From Glandiceps talaboti (taxonomy: Eukaryota > Hemichordata > Enteropneusta > Spengelidae), in the NCBI RefSeq assembly GCF_964340395.1, contig NC_135554.1:9683475-9747474 (forward strand): 64,000 bases of DNA, in the 5' to 3' direction. The translations under genes and the position numbers were made by a program. This document shows, one piece after another, positions 34,213-45,975 of this stretch; within the stretch, counting starts at the first letter, position 1, and each line of letters opens with the position of its first letter. The notes beneath the pieces are model-generated. The model ran no database searches, was not told where the DNA came from, and saw only the letters and a list, made by a program, of their open reading frames with translations.

Positions 34213-34625
34213 TCAGTATCACTCCCAACAAGCTAACGATTCAATTTCTGCTATGCCATGTCAATGACATGATGAAACTGAACTGAACTATTAAAACAAC
34301 AGCACATGAATCACTTTGAATCATAATCACAGAGTTATCTTGTAGAATGACAATATCATCAACTATTGCAAATCTTAAGTTGCACAGAAACGACAGACTG
34401 ACCAATCAGCCTCAAGATGTGCTGCCCAGACAACCATGACCCATTTCTTGATTATTTCAACACTATTCAATGACCACTTGAGATGACTTATTTCTTATCA
34501 TTTTCAAATATATGCTCGTTAAGTTAACCAATCAGAAACACTCTTCTTGTATGATCACGGCAAAGTCACTCTACGAGAAAGTGAGATATCTGTTATTTCT
34601 TATCACTGCAAGTACAGTGTCTGCT
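34205..34625. repeat. right arm of dispersed inverted duplication (of 15180-15565)
   Basis: It reads, reverse-complemented, through the sequence downstream of the SZT2-like stop codon. Shared phrases include 'caacctaagttgcacagaaa' (variant), 'cctcaagatgtgctgcccag', 'acaaccatgacccatttctt' and 'gtgagatatctgttatttct'. One 40-bp segment differs (about 34485-34520). Confidence 0.88.
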
Positions 34626-35769
34626 GCTAGTTTAGCTGTAACTTCTAATTCCGAGTTTAACAGATTATTTTGGTATTCTGTAATCAATTCTCTATCATAC
34701 ATTGTTTAACACAGTTATGATCATACAGGTACACGTGGACAATTTATAGATGGGCAATGACACAAGGAGAAAGACGTGGGAGAAGGTCAAAGGTCACATA
34801 TGAACTGGGATGTAATGACGTCATTCAGACTATACATTAGGATGTAATTGTGAATAAAGTCAATCTGGACACTTTTGTGTTTGACATCCACACTATTGGT
34901 GTGGTGTGTCTCTACTGAGCATGACAGTGTATCTTATTGAGCTTAGTTCCCGATCATGTCTATAAACCTGGTCAGATCTCGTACCTTGCAGATCCTTGCA
35001 AAATAGAGTGTTTGGGCACAGGGATCAGGAGGAATACATAATTTGTTCTCATCATTTTCGAGATTTCTGATATCATTTTATTATTTTTCTCTATAGTTCC
35101 CACTAATGGCAATAGGCACATATTACCATTAGTTGGATTGGTAGTATTTACACAGGTTAAGGTAATGTGTTGATTGGGCAAATAGCCTGTGAGTTTGTTC
35201 TAGGATTAGCTGTGCACTAATTAATTAAAGTTGATTAATGCTGATTAGAGAATGATAACGGTGGGAAATATGAAAACACAGTCAATGAAAATGATAACTA
35301 TGATGGTAATATTTAAAAAACTTTATTTGAAAAGATGAGAAAATAATATTACAAATCCCGAAAATCATGAACAACTAATTATGTATTCCTCCTGGACCCT
35401 ATGGTTGGGTGGAAGTTCTCCGACCTACGTAGTTACGTGTAACATACGCATTCAATATTGAGTGACATATTACATGTAGATTCCTTGAAGAGCAAATGAA
35501 TATTTGGCTACATTTTTTAGGTCTGCAAAAGTCATATTAAGTGTTAATTGCGTACTTTTATACATCCATGATAAATTTATAATATCAATATCATCTGTGG
35601 CTGGAGTAATCTCTGCTCTTTTCTACACATGATAGAATACTTGAATTGAATAAAACACATACATTTATGACTGGACATGCGGTAATGTATTTGCAGCTAT
35701 CTGAAATTACACGATATCTTGTGTCTCCTATTTAGTGTCTGGAACACAGTAGCCAGTAACAGAATAATT
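34626..35769. other. non-coding, nothing recognised
   Basis: AT-rich sequence with no coding or repeat signal that I can name. Confidence 0.5.
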
Positions 35770-36085
35770 TGTATAATAAATTAATCTAACTTAAGAATAC
35801 CAGCTTCAAATTTCATATAACTTGATACATACATCAACCGTAACAAATCACGTGTGTTTGATGTAGTTTTTTTCAGAAAGTGTTTAATTCTGATGTGCAA
35901 CATTTTTGATAATTAGGCAATATCTTTAGAATACAAGCTTTAAATGTAAGATAATTTAGTGTTTGCATTGATGGTAAAGAAGTGCGCATGTCCTTTAAGA
36001 TATTTCAATAATTAGACAGGATGTTTAGTATACCTGCTTCAAGTTCATTTACATTCATATAACTAATTTTCGAATAAAGGTATAC
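35770..36085. repeat. degenerate ~150-bp AT-rich repeat, cluster 4
   Basis: It contains 'cttcaaatttcatataactt', 'tgtgtttgatgtagttttt', 'gataattaggcaatatcttt' and 'gcattgatggtaaagaag', closely matching 20780-20960. Confidence 0.8.
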
Positions 36086-37450
36086 ATCATGTATAACAGC
36101 TATACCTAAGAATTCCATAATTTCCACGAATTTCCGTTGCCCCCTTTAAAACGAAAGGCTACACAAATATTTTTTATAGATGCAATTATATGGTAAACCC
36201 CCCCCCCCCCACACACACACACACTTTTTTCTTGTTCTTTTTGGTAGTTAGCAGTAATGTTGTTAGGGTTGTCTAGATAGTACATAGCCTGCAATCCACG
36301 CGGACGGGGATTTAGATTTGGTGATAGGAAAACCAAAATTAAAAATCCCCATCCGCATGGATTCGATCCAGAATAAATAGATAAGCCCAAGACAACATAT
36401 CTGATCAATATCATCATGTGAAATTTAGACTGCAAAGTGGGGTTAATTAGTTATAGTAAGAAATGAATGAATGGAAGCATAATCATGATCAGTTGGTGAG
36501 AATGAGATCTGTGTAGAGAATTAAGGTCAAAACATTTGAAGTTGAAATGAGACAATTACCATTAGTAAAGATGGTGTCCCTCCCAAATGTCACATATGCC
36601 TCATGGATAATATACTGTACTATCTATATCCTGTATAGCTTACTAGAACAGGCGAAACACGTGTGAAATCAGCTTGTTTAGAATAGGGTCTCTTGTTTAT
36701 TCAGTACTTTTGACCAAATCAACAAATCATCTGAACAAATCGCCAGAAAAAAGATAGTGAAATAAATTATATACAAGACATGAAAAGATGGGAATTATAA
36801 AAATAACTGTAGAGAAAGTACATGATCACAATTCTCAAATTTCAGAATTTCAAATATTTAATGTATTACTTGTTATGTTTTACAGACAGCAGATGTGAAA
36901 CTTTATCCCTTTATACATGGGTTTACTCAATTAATCCCTGTGCTTCGATCTACGGGAACGAGTAGAATTTACGGTAGGGGCCTAAACAGAAAGTATTTTG
37001 GTCGAACCAATTTTTGTCATCATCCTCATGCTCTCGAGAAAGTTCATGACCTTCCCCCCCCCCCCCCCACCGAAATGAAGACAAGAATTTCCATAGCACC
37101 CCATCTCCAAAAGCTACACACGGATTTTAATATTTGCATTTATACAGTACCCCCACCCCCTCCCCCTCTCGAATTCATGAGATGTACAGTTGCATTGGAC
37201 TCTACATTAAAATAACATTGCCAATCGACTTCAGCGTACATTAATTCATTTTAAGAGAGTTCTTGATATCACAAATAGAAGTGAGGTTTGAAAGGAGAGG
37301 TCTGATATTGGGCAGTAAATTATACTTGGAGATACTTACAGCCAGCAGGGCTTTCTCTCAATCTTGATTTGGGAGAAAACAACATCACCAGGATCGCTGG
37401 TTGGAATGGAGTGTCCTTCTCATGGGTACGTGTACATTGTACCTTGTAGT
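36086..37450. repeat. duplicated block B (match to 21111-23124 and to 44600-45110)
   Basis: It matches block A minus the LINE copy, then runs on past the point where block A is cut by the LTR element. From 36890 to 37450 it also matches the region upstream of FkbM-like paralogue 2 ('ttaatccctgtgcttcgatc', 'aacaacatcaccaggatcgctgg' variants). No methyltransferase ORF follows it. Instead there is a (CATA)n microsatellite. Confidence 0.85.
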
Positions 37451-37593
37451 CTTCACTTCCAAAATTGGTCCACCAGGGACTATATAACTGGAAGGTTCTG
37501 ACGAGAGTGGTGTTGGGCGTTTAGATGGATCGAAGTATTCATTGGTAGAGCGTGTTCTTGTTCATTGTGAGGTTTGTACTGTTTTGTAATTGT

Positions 37594-37820
37594 ATACATA
37601 CATACATCTATACATACATACATACATACATACATACATACATACATACATACATACATACACACACACGCATACATACATACATACATACATACATACA
37701 TACATACATACATACATACATACATAGTACATACATACATACATACATACATACATACATACATACATACATACATACATAGTACATACATACATACATA
37801 CATACATACATACATACATG
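37594..37820. repeat. (CATA)n microsatellite
   Basis: More than 200 bp of CATA with rare interruptions (acacacacgcat and two tagta sites). Confidence 0.98.
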
Positions 37821-38454
37821 TACATTATGTAAGTATAGTGTGTTTATTATATGTGTGTAAGTTTATGGAGGGGGTGGGGCATGGATGGAAAATCAAGAAC
37901 TTGAGGGGGGGCATCAATTTTTCCCAAGCTTTTGTGGGGGGGGGGGGGGGGGCATAAAAAAAATAAACACAAGGAAAAGGGGAAATCCTCCGGGGTCCCC
38001 CTGGAAGTAAAATCTGGACACTCCCTAACAATAACAAAACACATCGTTATATATGCAACCCTGATAGATATTGCGCCCTCATCACAGATTATTGTATCCT
38101 TTTGTTTTTATCCGTATACTTGGCGATTATTTGTTGATTGGCTGGAAGAGAATACAGCTATTAACATCATGTTGCCTACCTAGTACATAATTTGATAATG
38201 TTTACGATAACCATATTGTCATGAATTTGTAATTACCGTGTTTGGGTTCAGACCTGACGCTGTATATACATGTTGCCAAACACCCAGTTAGAGAATATTG
38301 TATTGCAATAGCTGACATGAGCGTCAAAACAATAATTTAGACGTGTTTTTATTAATTTATGCCATCCCGTTTCAATAGGTATTGTTATCATTTTCCTGAG
38401 ACTAAGAAAATCTAGTGATGAGTACATCACATACTAAAGATGTAGAGTGGGGGA

Positions 38455-38541
38455 TGTTTACTAATACATGTCCTTATTATCAATAAAAGTGCTCACCATT
38501 GGTGAGCTACTCCAAAAAGTTCAACACAGATATCTAGAGCA
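38455..38541 (+). mobile_element. LTR fragment
   Basis: About 87 bp matching the start of the LTR at 27690-28004 in inverse orientation, beginning TGTTTACTAATACATG and ending near 'aacacagatatctagagc'. The rest of the LTR is missing. Confidence 0.85.
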
Positions 38542-38765
38542 TCAAGATTTGTACTTGAGGATTACAAACCAAAATTAATTGTTACAGGCATGCTACAAAA
38601 ACTAGAATGGGACACTATAGAAGTTAGAAAAAAAAATCAACGGCTCACAGTCTTACACAAAATCCTAAACAACAAAATAGACATCAACTCAGAAAATTAT
38701 GTCAGGCCCAAAATCACGCGAAGTAGAAGAACCCACAACAAACAATTTGAAATGTACCAATACAC
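38542..38765 (+). pseudogene. LINE reverse transcriptase C-terminal fragment
   Basis: An open frame reading ASRFVLEDYKPKLIVTGMLQ, then KLEWDTIEVRKKNQRLTVLH and KITRSRRTHNKQFEMYQY. The 'LxWxTLxxRRxxxRLxMLYKI' pattern is the standard C-terminal end of CR1/jockey-type LINE ORF2 proteins. It is joined directly to the LTR fragment on its left and to C-rich sequence on its right. Confidence 0.82.
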
Positions 38766-38862
38766 AGCGCCCCCCCCCCCCAATATTTCCAGGGAAAAAT
38801 TGCTGCCCCCCCCCCCGAAAATCCTCCCCCCCTGGAAGTAAAATCTGGACACTCCCTTACAA
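38766..38862. repeat. C-rich homopolymer cluster with shared flank
   Basis: C runs are followed by 'ctggaagtaaaatctggaca' and 'ctccct', a phrase also found at about 38000-38030 next to a G run. Confidence 0.8.
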
Positions 38863-38869
38863 CATCAAC

Positions 38870-39112
38870 AAATGATAGTTGCAAATTAACCATTCACATA
38901 AAAATGATGTGACACACAATATAACACTCCTGTATTCCACACATGACAGCTGACCATTTTTCAGTTTTCTATTGTCTAATCAAGTAATGTTTGGCTAATA
39001 TGATGTATATTTTTTTGAATCTCAGATCAACGTGTAACTGTATTCAATAAAAGAATTCATGATTTACATACATACTTGATGTCTTCTTTCTTGTGCTATC
39101 ATACCACAGGGA
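38870..39112. repeat. duplicated segment, internally inverted relative to 48600-48835
   Basis: 38880-38970 matches 48605-48705 in direct orientation (cacataaaaatgatgtgaca...). 38998-39112 matches 48725-48835 in inverse orientation ('gaatctcagatcaacgtgta', 'gaattcatgatttacataca', 'gtcttctttcttgtgc'). Confidence 0.85.
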
Positions 39113-39127
39113 GCCCGGGAACCGTGT

Positions 39128-39242
39128 TACAAACAACAAACAAACAAACAAACAAACAAACAAACAAAAAGTAAATAAACGAACAAATAAAGAAATAAAG
39201 AAGCAATTAAACAAACAATTAAACAAACAAACAAACAAACAT
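39128..39242. repeat. (CAAA)n microsatellite
   Basis: CAAA runs with AAAG/AATA interruptions. Confidence 0.95.
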
Positions 39243-39299
39243 ACCTACCTACATAAGAATAATTAAATAAATATTATATAATAATAATAATTTTGATAA

Positions 39300-39870
39300 T
39301 AATCACGTGAATATTAACCACCCTACCTGGGAGAGTTTTTATCCTGAGTTCAAAAAAGGGGGTAATTTTACTAACCTCCGTTGCCGTGGTAACCAAAATC
39401 ACCATAATATGTGGATGATTTTTCTAAAATTTGACATAAAAGATGGAAAAAAATAAAAAATTAAAGAAAAGATTTCCTTGTTTTTGACATGTATGAGATG
39501 GGGCTATCTGTTGTAACACAAATTGCCGAAAATAGGACAGCTGTTTCCATGGAAACATAGAGTACAGTAAAAATGTTGTGTTGGGTAAACACCTGCAAAT
39601 CTGATAAATGTAATCATAACATAATTTATTTGTTTATTGACCACCCTATATTGGGTAGTTTGTTATGCCGAGTTCAAAAATAGTTATCATTTTAGGAACA
39701 TCTGTTGCCATGGTAACCTAAATCACCATATTATGCATTATTAGGCAAAATTTATTTCAAACAAAATTCCTTACTTTTGGCATATATGCACTAGTGCTAT
39801 CCATTGTAAGACAGACTATCTAAAACTGGAGAGTGGTTTTCATGGAAACAAAATATGCTTACAAATGTCA
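39300..39870. repeat. two-unit tandem duplication carrying palindromic X-box-like sites
   Basis: Unit 1 (about 39310-39640) and unit 2 (about 39643-39870) share 'accaccctacctgggagagt' (variant), 'gagttcaaaaa', 'aaatcaccataatatg' and 'ccatggaaaca'. Each has a GTTGCCnTGGTAACC palindrome (39380-39394 and 39704-39718), the consensus form of an RFX X-box, and a second TTTCCATGGAAA-like palindrome (39542-39557 and about 39836-39850). Confidence 0.75.
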
Positions 39871-40018
39871 TATTTTAGTTAAAAAATACATCTGACATAC
39901 ACCTACAAACGAATGGGTTTGCTATTAAAATACCAAATATTTTGTTTCTCTAAGTCCAAATAAAATATGCAACTAGTGACAAACTGAGTGGTCTTTAAAA
40001 GCTTAACATGCATGTCAG

Positions 40019-40139
40019 AAGATCTGTGCCGATTACAAGGTCCAATTACGATCCCAAATTTCGAAGGGCCGGCCGGGCCCGACTACATTATAACATGTCA
40101 CACGCAAGGAGGGCACTACATGTATATACATAAACAAAC
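40019..40139 (+). CDS. possible orphan exon, unrecognised
   Basis: A locally GC-richer stretch flanked by an acceptor-like 'catgcatgtcag' and a good donor 'actg|gtgagt'. The open frame across it reads LQGPITIPNFEGPAGPDYII, then CHTQGGHYMYIHKQT. I do not recognise the peptide. It could be an exon of a small gene or a relic. The frame also stays open beyond the donor to a stop at 40191. Confidence 0.25.
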
Positions 40140-40199
40140 TGGTGAGTGGGAATGTGAAGAAAATTACAGGCCTTCGCTAGTTTTCTGTTAAATTTTACA

Positions 40200-43100
40200 T
40201 GTAAAAGCTGGCAAACCGTTAGCAATAATGACGGCATAACACATAAATAACGACATACTGTGTGAAATTACGATTTATAATACAAATTACTCAGCTTGAA
40301 AATACAATCCCATCTTGACGTATTCTTGTCCTTTTCATTTGCGCTGACATTTACAAACATGTACGTTAACGAAGTCATCAGCTCTACATACCTTTTGCTA
40401 TGAACAAAGTTCAACTTTCCTTTCTTGACAGTTTAAATCATATCCATATATGCATATGTAGTACATGCACTGTGCATTGAATTGAGATAAGCTGTTGCAT
40501 ATATCCAATGTGCACTAAAAATAATTGAGAGAAGTTTACGACCATGGGAGTGTGCTGAACAGTCATTGGGCCATCAAAGTCTGAAAGTCTTGAAATATTT
40601 TGCTCTTTATTCCTTTAAAAAAAAATAAATGACCAACCAACCAACCAAACAAATATGGAGAGGTATACTATATGTGTATATACTCATCCTCAGTTACAAA
40701 TACACACAATGGGTGTGACTAAATAGGGCTGGATCAGACCTTAGGCTGATGCATCACTTTTTCAACCCTCAAAAAATGCTTTAACACCCCAATTTACGAT
40801 CTCATGGCAAAATAAATCATAAATGTCGGGTACATAATATACTTTACTCTCAAGTCACTATTTCAGCCTCTTTCTTGACCTTCCATCAAAAAATGGTCGT
40901 TGAAATAGATGATTGAAAAAAAGCGTCTTGAACCTTCATCCTCAACAAATATTCATACATGCTAAGTATCGAACCCATCTTGACATTTAAATTTTCAACC
41001 ACCACCACCACCACCACCACCACCACCACTGCTCTCTTATCAATCAGGTAGTCCGTAATATCCGAATAGACTCACATACACGTGATCAGAAGAAGTAGCC
41101 TCGTTCAACATTATTTTTATTCTTGGAAGAATTTTGTCTCGTATTTTGGTATTTCAAAGAAACTGTTTCACCCTTTTCTTTATTTTCGCTCGTTATACAT
41201 CATTAACCGTAATCTACATATCATACAATGCATATTGCTCTAGATTAATCAGATATCTACAGATATGAACACTTAGATAATCCTATTAATAGGTAGGTCA
41301 ACGTGTTTTACTTCTTCTTATCCTGATAACATGGAAGTTGTCTCACGGTGACCCTGTTTTTTTAAATGTATCTCCTTACCTGACAAACCCAATTTTAAAC
41401 TCCGACTTTTTATTTTCTCCCATCCTTAATATTTTGGCAAACAACAAGAATATGCAATTGTCTGGACTGTTCATGTCATCATGTCATCTACAGTTATGGT
41501 GGCGATGGCGACACAATTAACAGAGCATTTTTTTCATGACGTTGATGGGAATTATTCAGTTGGGAGGGAGGGAGGGAGGGGGGGATGAGAACATATCAAT
41601 GGGGGAGGGGCTGAGAACATGTCAATTGTGTGGGGAAGCTGGGTATGGGAAAGTGATTGTTACCAAGAATCCAATAAAAAGAAGATAGAGAGGAAGAAAA
41701 GGAGAGGCAGAGAAACATGAAGAAGACAATTTTTATTTTTTTATTTTTTTTTAAGCCGACCAACCGATGCAACCGCTACCATTTGATGGTGGTCAAGCTG
41801 TAAGTGTCAAACACTTATTAGCAACACTGTTGTTCGTAACATCATCGCACTTGGCCATGGTGAAAGCTTGACTGTGATCACATGATTGATAACCGTTGTT
41901 GCTAGGTATATTTGCATATCGTACAATATCTGCAACGAGTTGTAAAATCCCTTATTGCCATGCTCATAGCATCCAGACTGTAAAAAGTGTGATTATAATT
42001 TTTTCCTGAATTTTTCACTGACTGACTGACTGACTGACGTGAACCGTCCTTTTATAGGTATTACGATGAGAATCATAGAATTAAATAGTGCCACCATTAT
42101 ATGGATTTTGATGGCATGACATAACTTGGGTAACTGTTGTCACGCATTAAGTTTCTAATTCAATATAACACTTGAGGACATTCTATCCTGTATTGGTATT
42201 AATTAGTCTTAATTTTATGAAGTATGAGGTATTAGTATAGTTTTTTTACAGACGTTAAATATTTTCTTTTTGCAATATTTTAATTTTCCAATCATAGCTA
42301 GTCCTCAACAGTCGTCTGTCAGAACTTAAAGATTGTGTTCTAATTATTAAGGACACACTAATCTGAGAAAGAAGTATGCCAACTTGAAATTTGTGTCAGT
42401 GGGATAAAAAATTAATGGAAATATAACGTTTGATAGTAGTTTCCAGTCTAGTCTACCAGTGTTGAGAAATGTTGTGTATTAGAAACTATATTTTCGTCAG
42501 AAAAGGTCAATTCAAGAACAAAACTAGATAGATAATCCAAATGTTGTTTTTTTGTCTATAAATGTTACTACACAGAAATGTAACGTTACAATTGTTGACA
42601 AGTATATCCTCAACAGACTGGCGTTGTTCCAAAATGACTACTTTGAACTGATAAAGTATTCCACCTACTTGATATATGAATATTCATGAGTTCCAAGAAG
42701 TTATCTGTTTTCGTACTTTTACCTAGATAACCAGAATAAGGTCAACGAGTTATAAGCCATGTTATTGTAACAATGGAATAACTTTAGTAGCTTTGCTTAG
42801 GTTTTCATGCCCTGGTAACAGAATGAGAGAAATCTAGTAACATTTACATATGGTTAGTTCCTGTACAGACTGAACCATAACAAGGAAGAGAAAAATAGAC
42901 CTGGTAATGTGTAAAGAGAACTCGGGTTATAATTTTACTCCCTGCTAGCTTACTATTATTACTTGTTTTTCATTAAATATTTCAATCTACCCTTATGAAA
43001 TACCTTATAATCCCTTCAAAATTACATTGCATTTTTTAAAATTAAATTTAAATTTAAATTTAAATTAGTGTTGATTAACATTTAAAAAAAAAATCGTATT

Positions 43101-44050
43101 TCAAGGGTTATATTAAAATTCTCAGGAGCAGTTTGCATGTATATCAATTCTTTTGGTGAAAGGAGGGGCAGGGGTGGGGATTGGGGAGGGGTGCTATGTA
43201 TGTTACACTTGTGTGATTTGCATAAATTGATCTCCCTGCTGAATGGTTGTACCGTGGGTTATTTTCATATGTGATCATTTCGGGGGGGGGGGGCAGTGTT
43301 TGGTTGTTCGTTGGTTTGTTGTCGTTTACTCATGTATGTATCTACTCATTTGTCAGTTTATTTTGTTTGTTTACTTGTTTGTTTGTTTGTTTGTTTACTT
43401 GTATGTTTGTTTTGTTTTGTTTATATTTGTAAACAGAACTAAATAAGCCTGAGCACCCTGTGAATAAACGAACATCGCTCGTTTAGAACAAGCCCCCTCC
43501 CCTCCCCCTAAACGAATGTTCACAAGTGCGACATCACACGTTTATGGTTTGTAAATCATGATGGAAACTGTAACGGTCACACCACTCTGATAGATGCAAC
43601 GTAAAAATAGGAGGGTATGAAGTTCTAACATCGAACATGTTTTACCGAACAAACAAACAAATAAACAAACACTCAGACATGCACAAACAACAAATTCGAA
43701 GAAAGGGAGCTCTCTTTTACATTAGTTTGTACATGGCTTAGTTTTTGTTCTGTGTGATGATCTCCCAGAAGATAAGAGATAAAGCAAATTCTTTCTGTAA
43801 CCGATACCTTGGTAATTATAAGATTTGGGGTGTTTTAATTTTGATACGAAAGAGGAGAAGAATGGACAAGATGTCTTTATTTAGTCAATAAAGAGAGAAT
43901 TATAAATGATACAGCTGAAAGAGAAAAAAACAAGCCAGGGAAAGAAGGAAAAAAGTTTTATATCACCACAAAAATTAATCATTGCATCAATCAATCATTC
44001 AATCCATCAATCAATACATCAATAAATCGATCGATAAAGTTTTAAACAAC
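40200..44050. other. intergenic, no gene recognised
   Basis: AT-rich sequence. It holds a (CCA)n run (41000-41030), G/A-rich strings (about 41562-41610), a G run (43280-43291), a (TTTG)n run (43375-43420) and a CTGACTGACTGA run (42020-42040). No coding evidence. Confidence 0.65.
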
Positions 44051-44055
44051 AATTT

Positions 44056-44252
44056 TTACTTTCTGTTTGATTGATCGTCTTTTATTTCGACCACGCAAAG
44101 GCATTTTTTAGGTATAAAAACAAACAAACAAACAAACAAACAAACAAACAAACAAACAAATGAAATGCCAAACCGAGTGAGGGGAAATGGTTTTTGCAGC
44201 GAGACTGGAGGGTAAATATTCTGTATGAATCCCAACATTGAAAACCTGTATA
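44056..44252 (+). pseudogene. decayed C-terminal fragment of a third FkbM-like copy
   Basis: It aligns with the last ~160 bp of both methyltransferase genes. Shared phrases are 'actttctgtttgattgat', 'caaaggnannttt', 'aaatgaaatgc', 'aaaccgagtgaggg', then 'gaatcccaacattgaaaacc'. A (CAAA)n run (about 44120-44161) has expanded at the place where the genes read 'aaaataaacta'. Frame is lost and the upstream ~600 bp of the gene is absent. Confidence 0.9.
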
Positions 44253-44599
44253 GAATCTCAGGCCATTAAAAGAATTAGTGGTCTGAGATAAGTTAATACA
44301 CTCAATAAAGAGTGACAAATTAATATAAATTCGCAAAAAACGAGAGTTTCGTTAAAATGTATTAGGTCTCAAATAGCATATAGAATGATGTATTTAGGGC
44401 TCAAATAGCATATGCTGAGAGTAAAATATTCACATGACATACATATTATTAATATAATTGATTTTATGACGGGATGTGGCATTCTGTGTATGCAAGTATT
44501 GGTATGTATATTGTTACAGGAAACAGACTGTGTAATGTCTATTTACATTGTAGCAATTTGTAGCTCACTTAAACTATCACAATTCTTTATTTTCTGAAT

Positions 44600-45110
44600 T
44601 TCAAATATTTGCTGCTCAGTTAGTGTATATACTGCACCAACAGCAGATGTGTTCCTTTAGACTTGGTGCACTAAATTAACCCCTGTGCTTCGATCTAAGG
44701 GAACGAGCAGAATGTACGATGGGGTTAGGAGCCGGAGTAAAACATATTTGTTTTTGTTTTTCAAAAAAATTCGCACCCTCCCTCCTATGCGCACTCAAAT
44801 AATTTTATGCTCCCCTCCCCCAAAATGAACCCAATAATTTTCGTAAGCCCTCTCCCCCACAAAAAAGGCTACGCATTGATTTAGATATATGTAATTATAT
44901 GGTGCAATTACATGGTATATTATTACATGAAAATAGATGTAGCTAGCAATCAACTACAGCGACCATATATATAATGACATATCTCTTTACAAACACATGT
45001 GGGGTTTGCAGATAAGTCCCCTTCAATTTTGACTTTGGGGAGAAACAGCATCACTGTGATCGCTGGTGGGAAGGTTATGTCCCCTCTCACGGTGAACACC
45101 TTTTAAAAAC
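44600..45110. repeat. flank block shared with 22880-23100 and 36890-37450
   Basis: It shares 'ctgtgcttcgatcta', 'gggaacgag.agaat' and 'gatcgctgg' with the other blocks. Here it lies about 1 kb upstream of paralogue 2, which suggests it belonged to the original duplicated unit. Confidence 0.75.
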
Positions 45111-45409
45111 ATAAGAACAACATGTAGGAGGCCAAATCATAAGACTTTAAAACATGCACATTTTTGAAAACCATAGAATAAAATCAGTACATTATAATTT
45201 GGCTATTGTCTACATTTTAACCTATAAATGGGATATTATTAAGGTTCACACACATGCGCTTGACTATTGAATACCTCACAATAAATTATATGGTAGGTAA
45301 ATGAAAGCTAAACTGCTTCTGATGTTTAATGGCATACAAACACATTCTCACGGCAGTCGCCTACCGCATAATTAAATATAGTGTTTAAGCGCAAAGCCAC
45401 AAGACTTTT

Positions 45410-45975
45410 TTCAAATGTACTTGGTAAACCATCGCTCCCGAGGTCTAATTTGCACGAGCAAAATATTTCTTAGCACCCTTTCAGACCATCAGGATTTTCA
45501 GACCCCCCCCCCTCGCACCTCCATTGTTGTGCCCCCTTTTATCTTCAGCCCCCCCCCCCCCCATTAATTTTGCTCGTTGTCTAATCGGTAGATGGGAGCA
45601 AGGCCCTCAAAGACAAGGGTCTAGCTGAACACCCCTACTCCATCGTCATAATCCCTAATATCTTATCATGCATACCACTTCCCTTTTTTTCATGGTATCA
45701 CCCAAACCACCCCACAACTAATGGTATGTTCTGATATTTTGACAGTGACAGTGGAGGTGTGGCAGCGGTGGCTTGCCAAAGTTAGAGAATCTGACATAGT
45801 AACATATGCTTGGCTCCTGATTTAATTTTCATTTACTTCCCCTCCCCAACAGATTTTTAAAATCTGGACCCCCCCCCCTATTTCTCCTACCCCCCTCCCC
45901 ACTTGTTATTAGTGAAGGCTCCCTCAGAACATTGCCCGTCATTGGCGTGGAGCGGGTTCAAGGATCAGAGCGAAA
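45410..45975 (+). promoter_or_regulatory. upstream flank of FkbM-like paralogue 2
   Basis: It matches 30985-31574 block by block, including C runs and 'gaacattgcccgtca' about 35 bp before the ATG. The promoter role is inferred. Confidence 0.5.
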
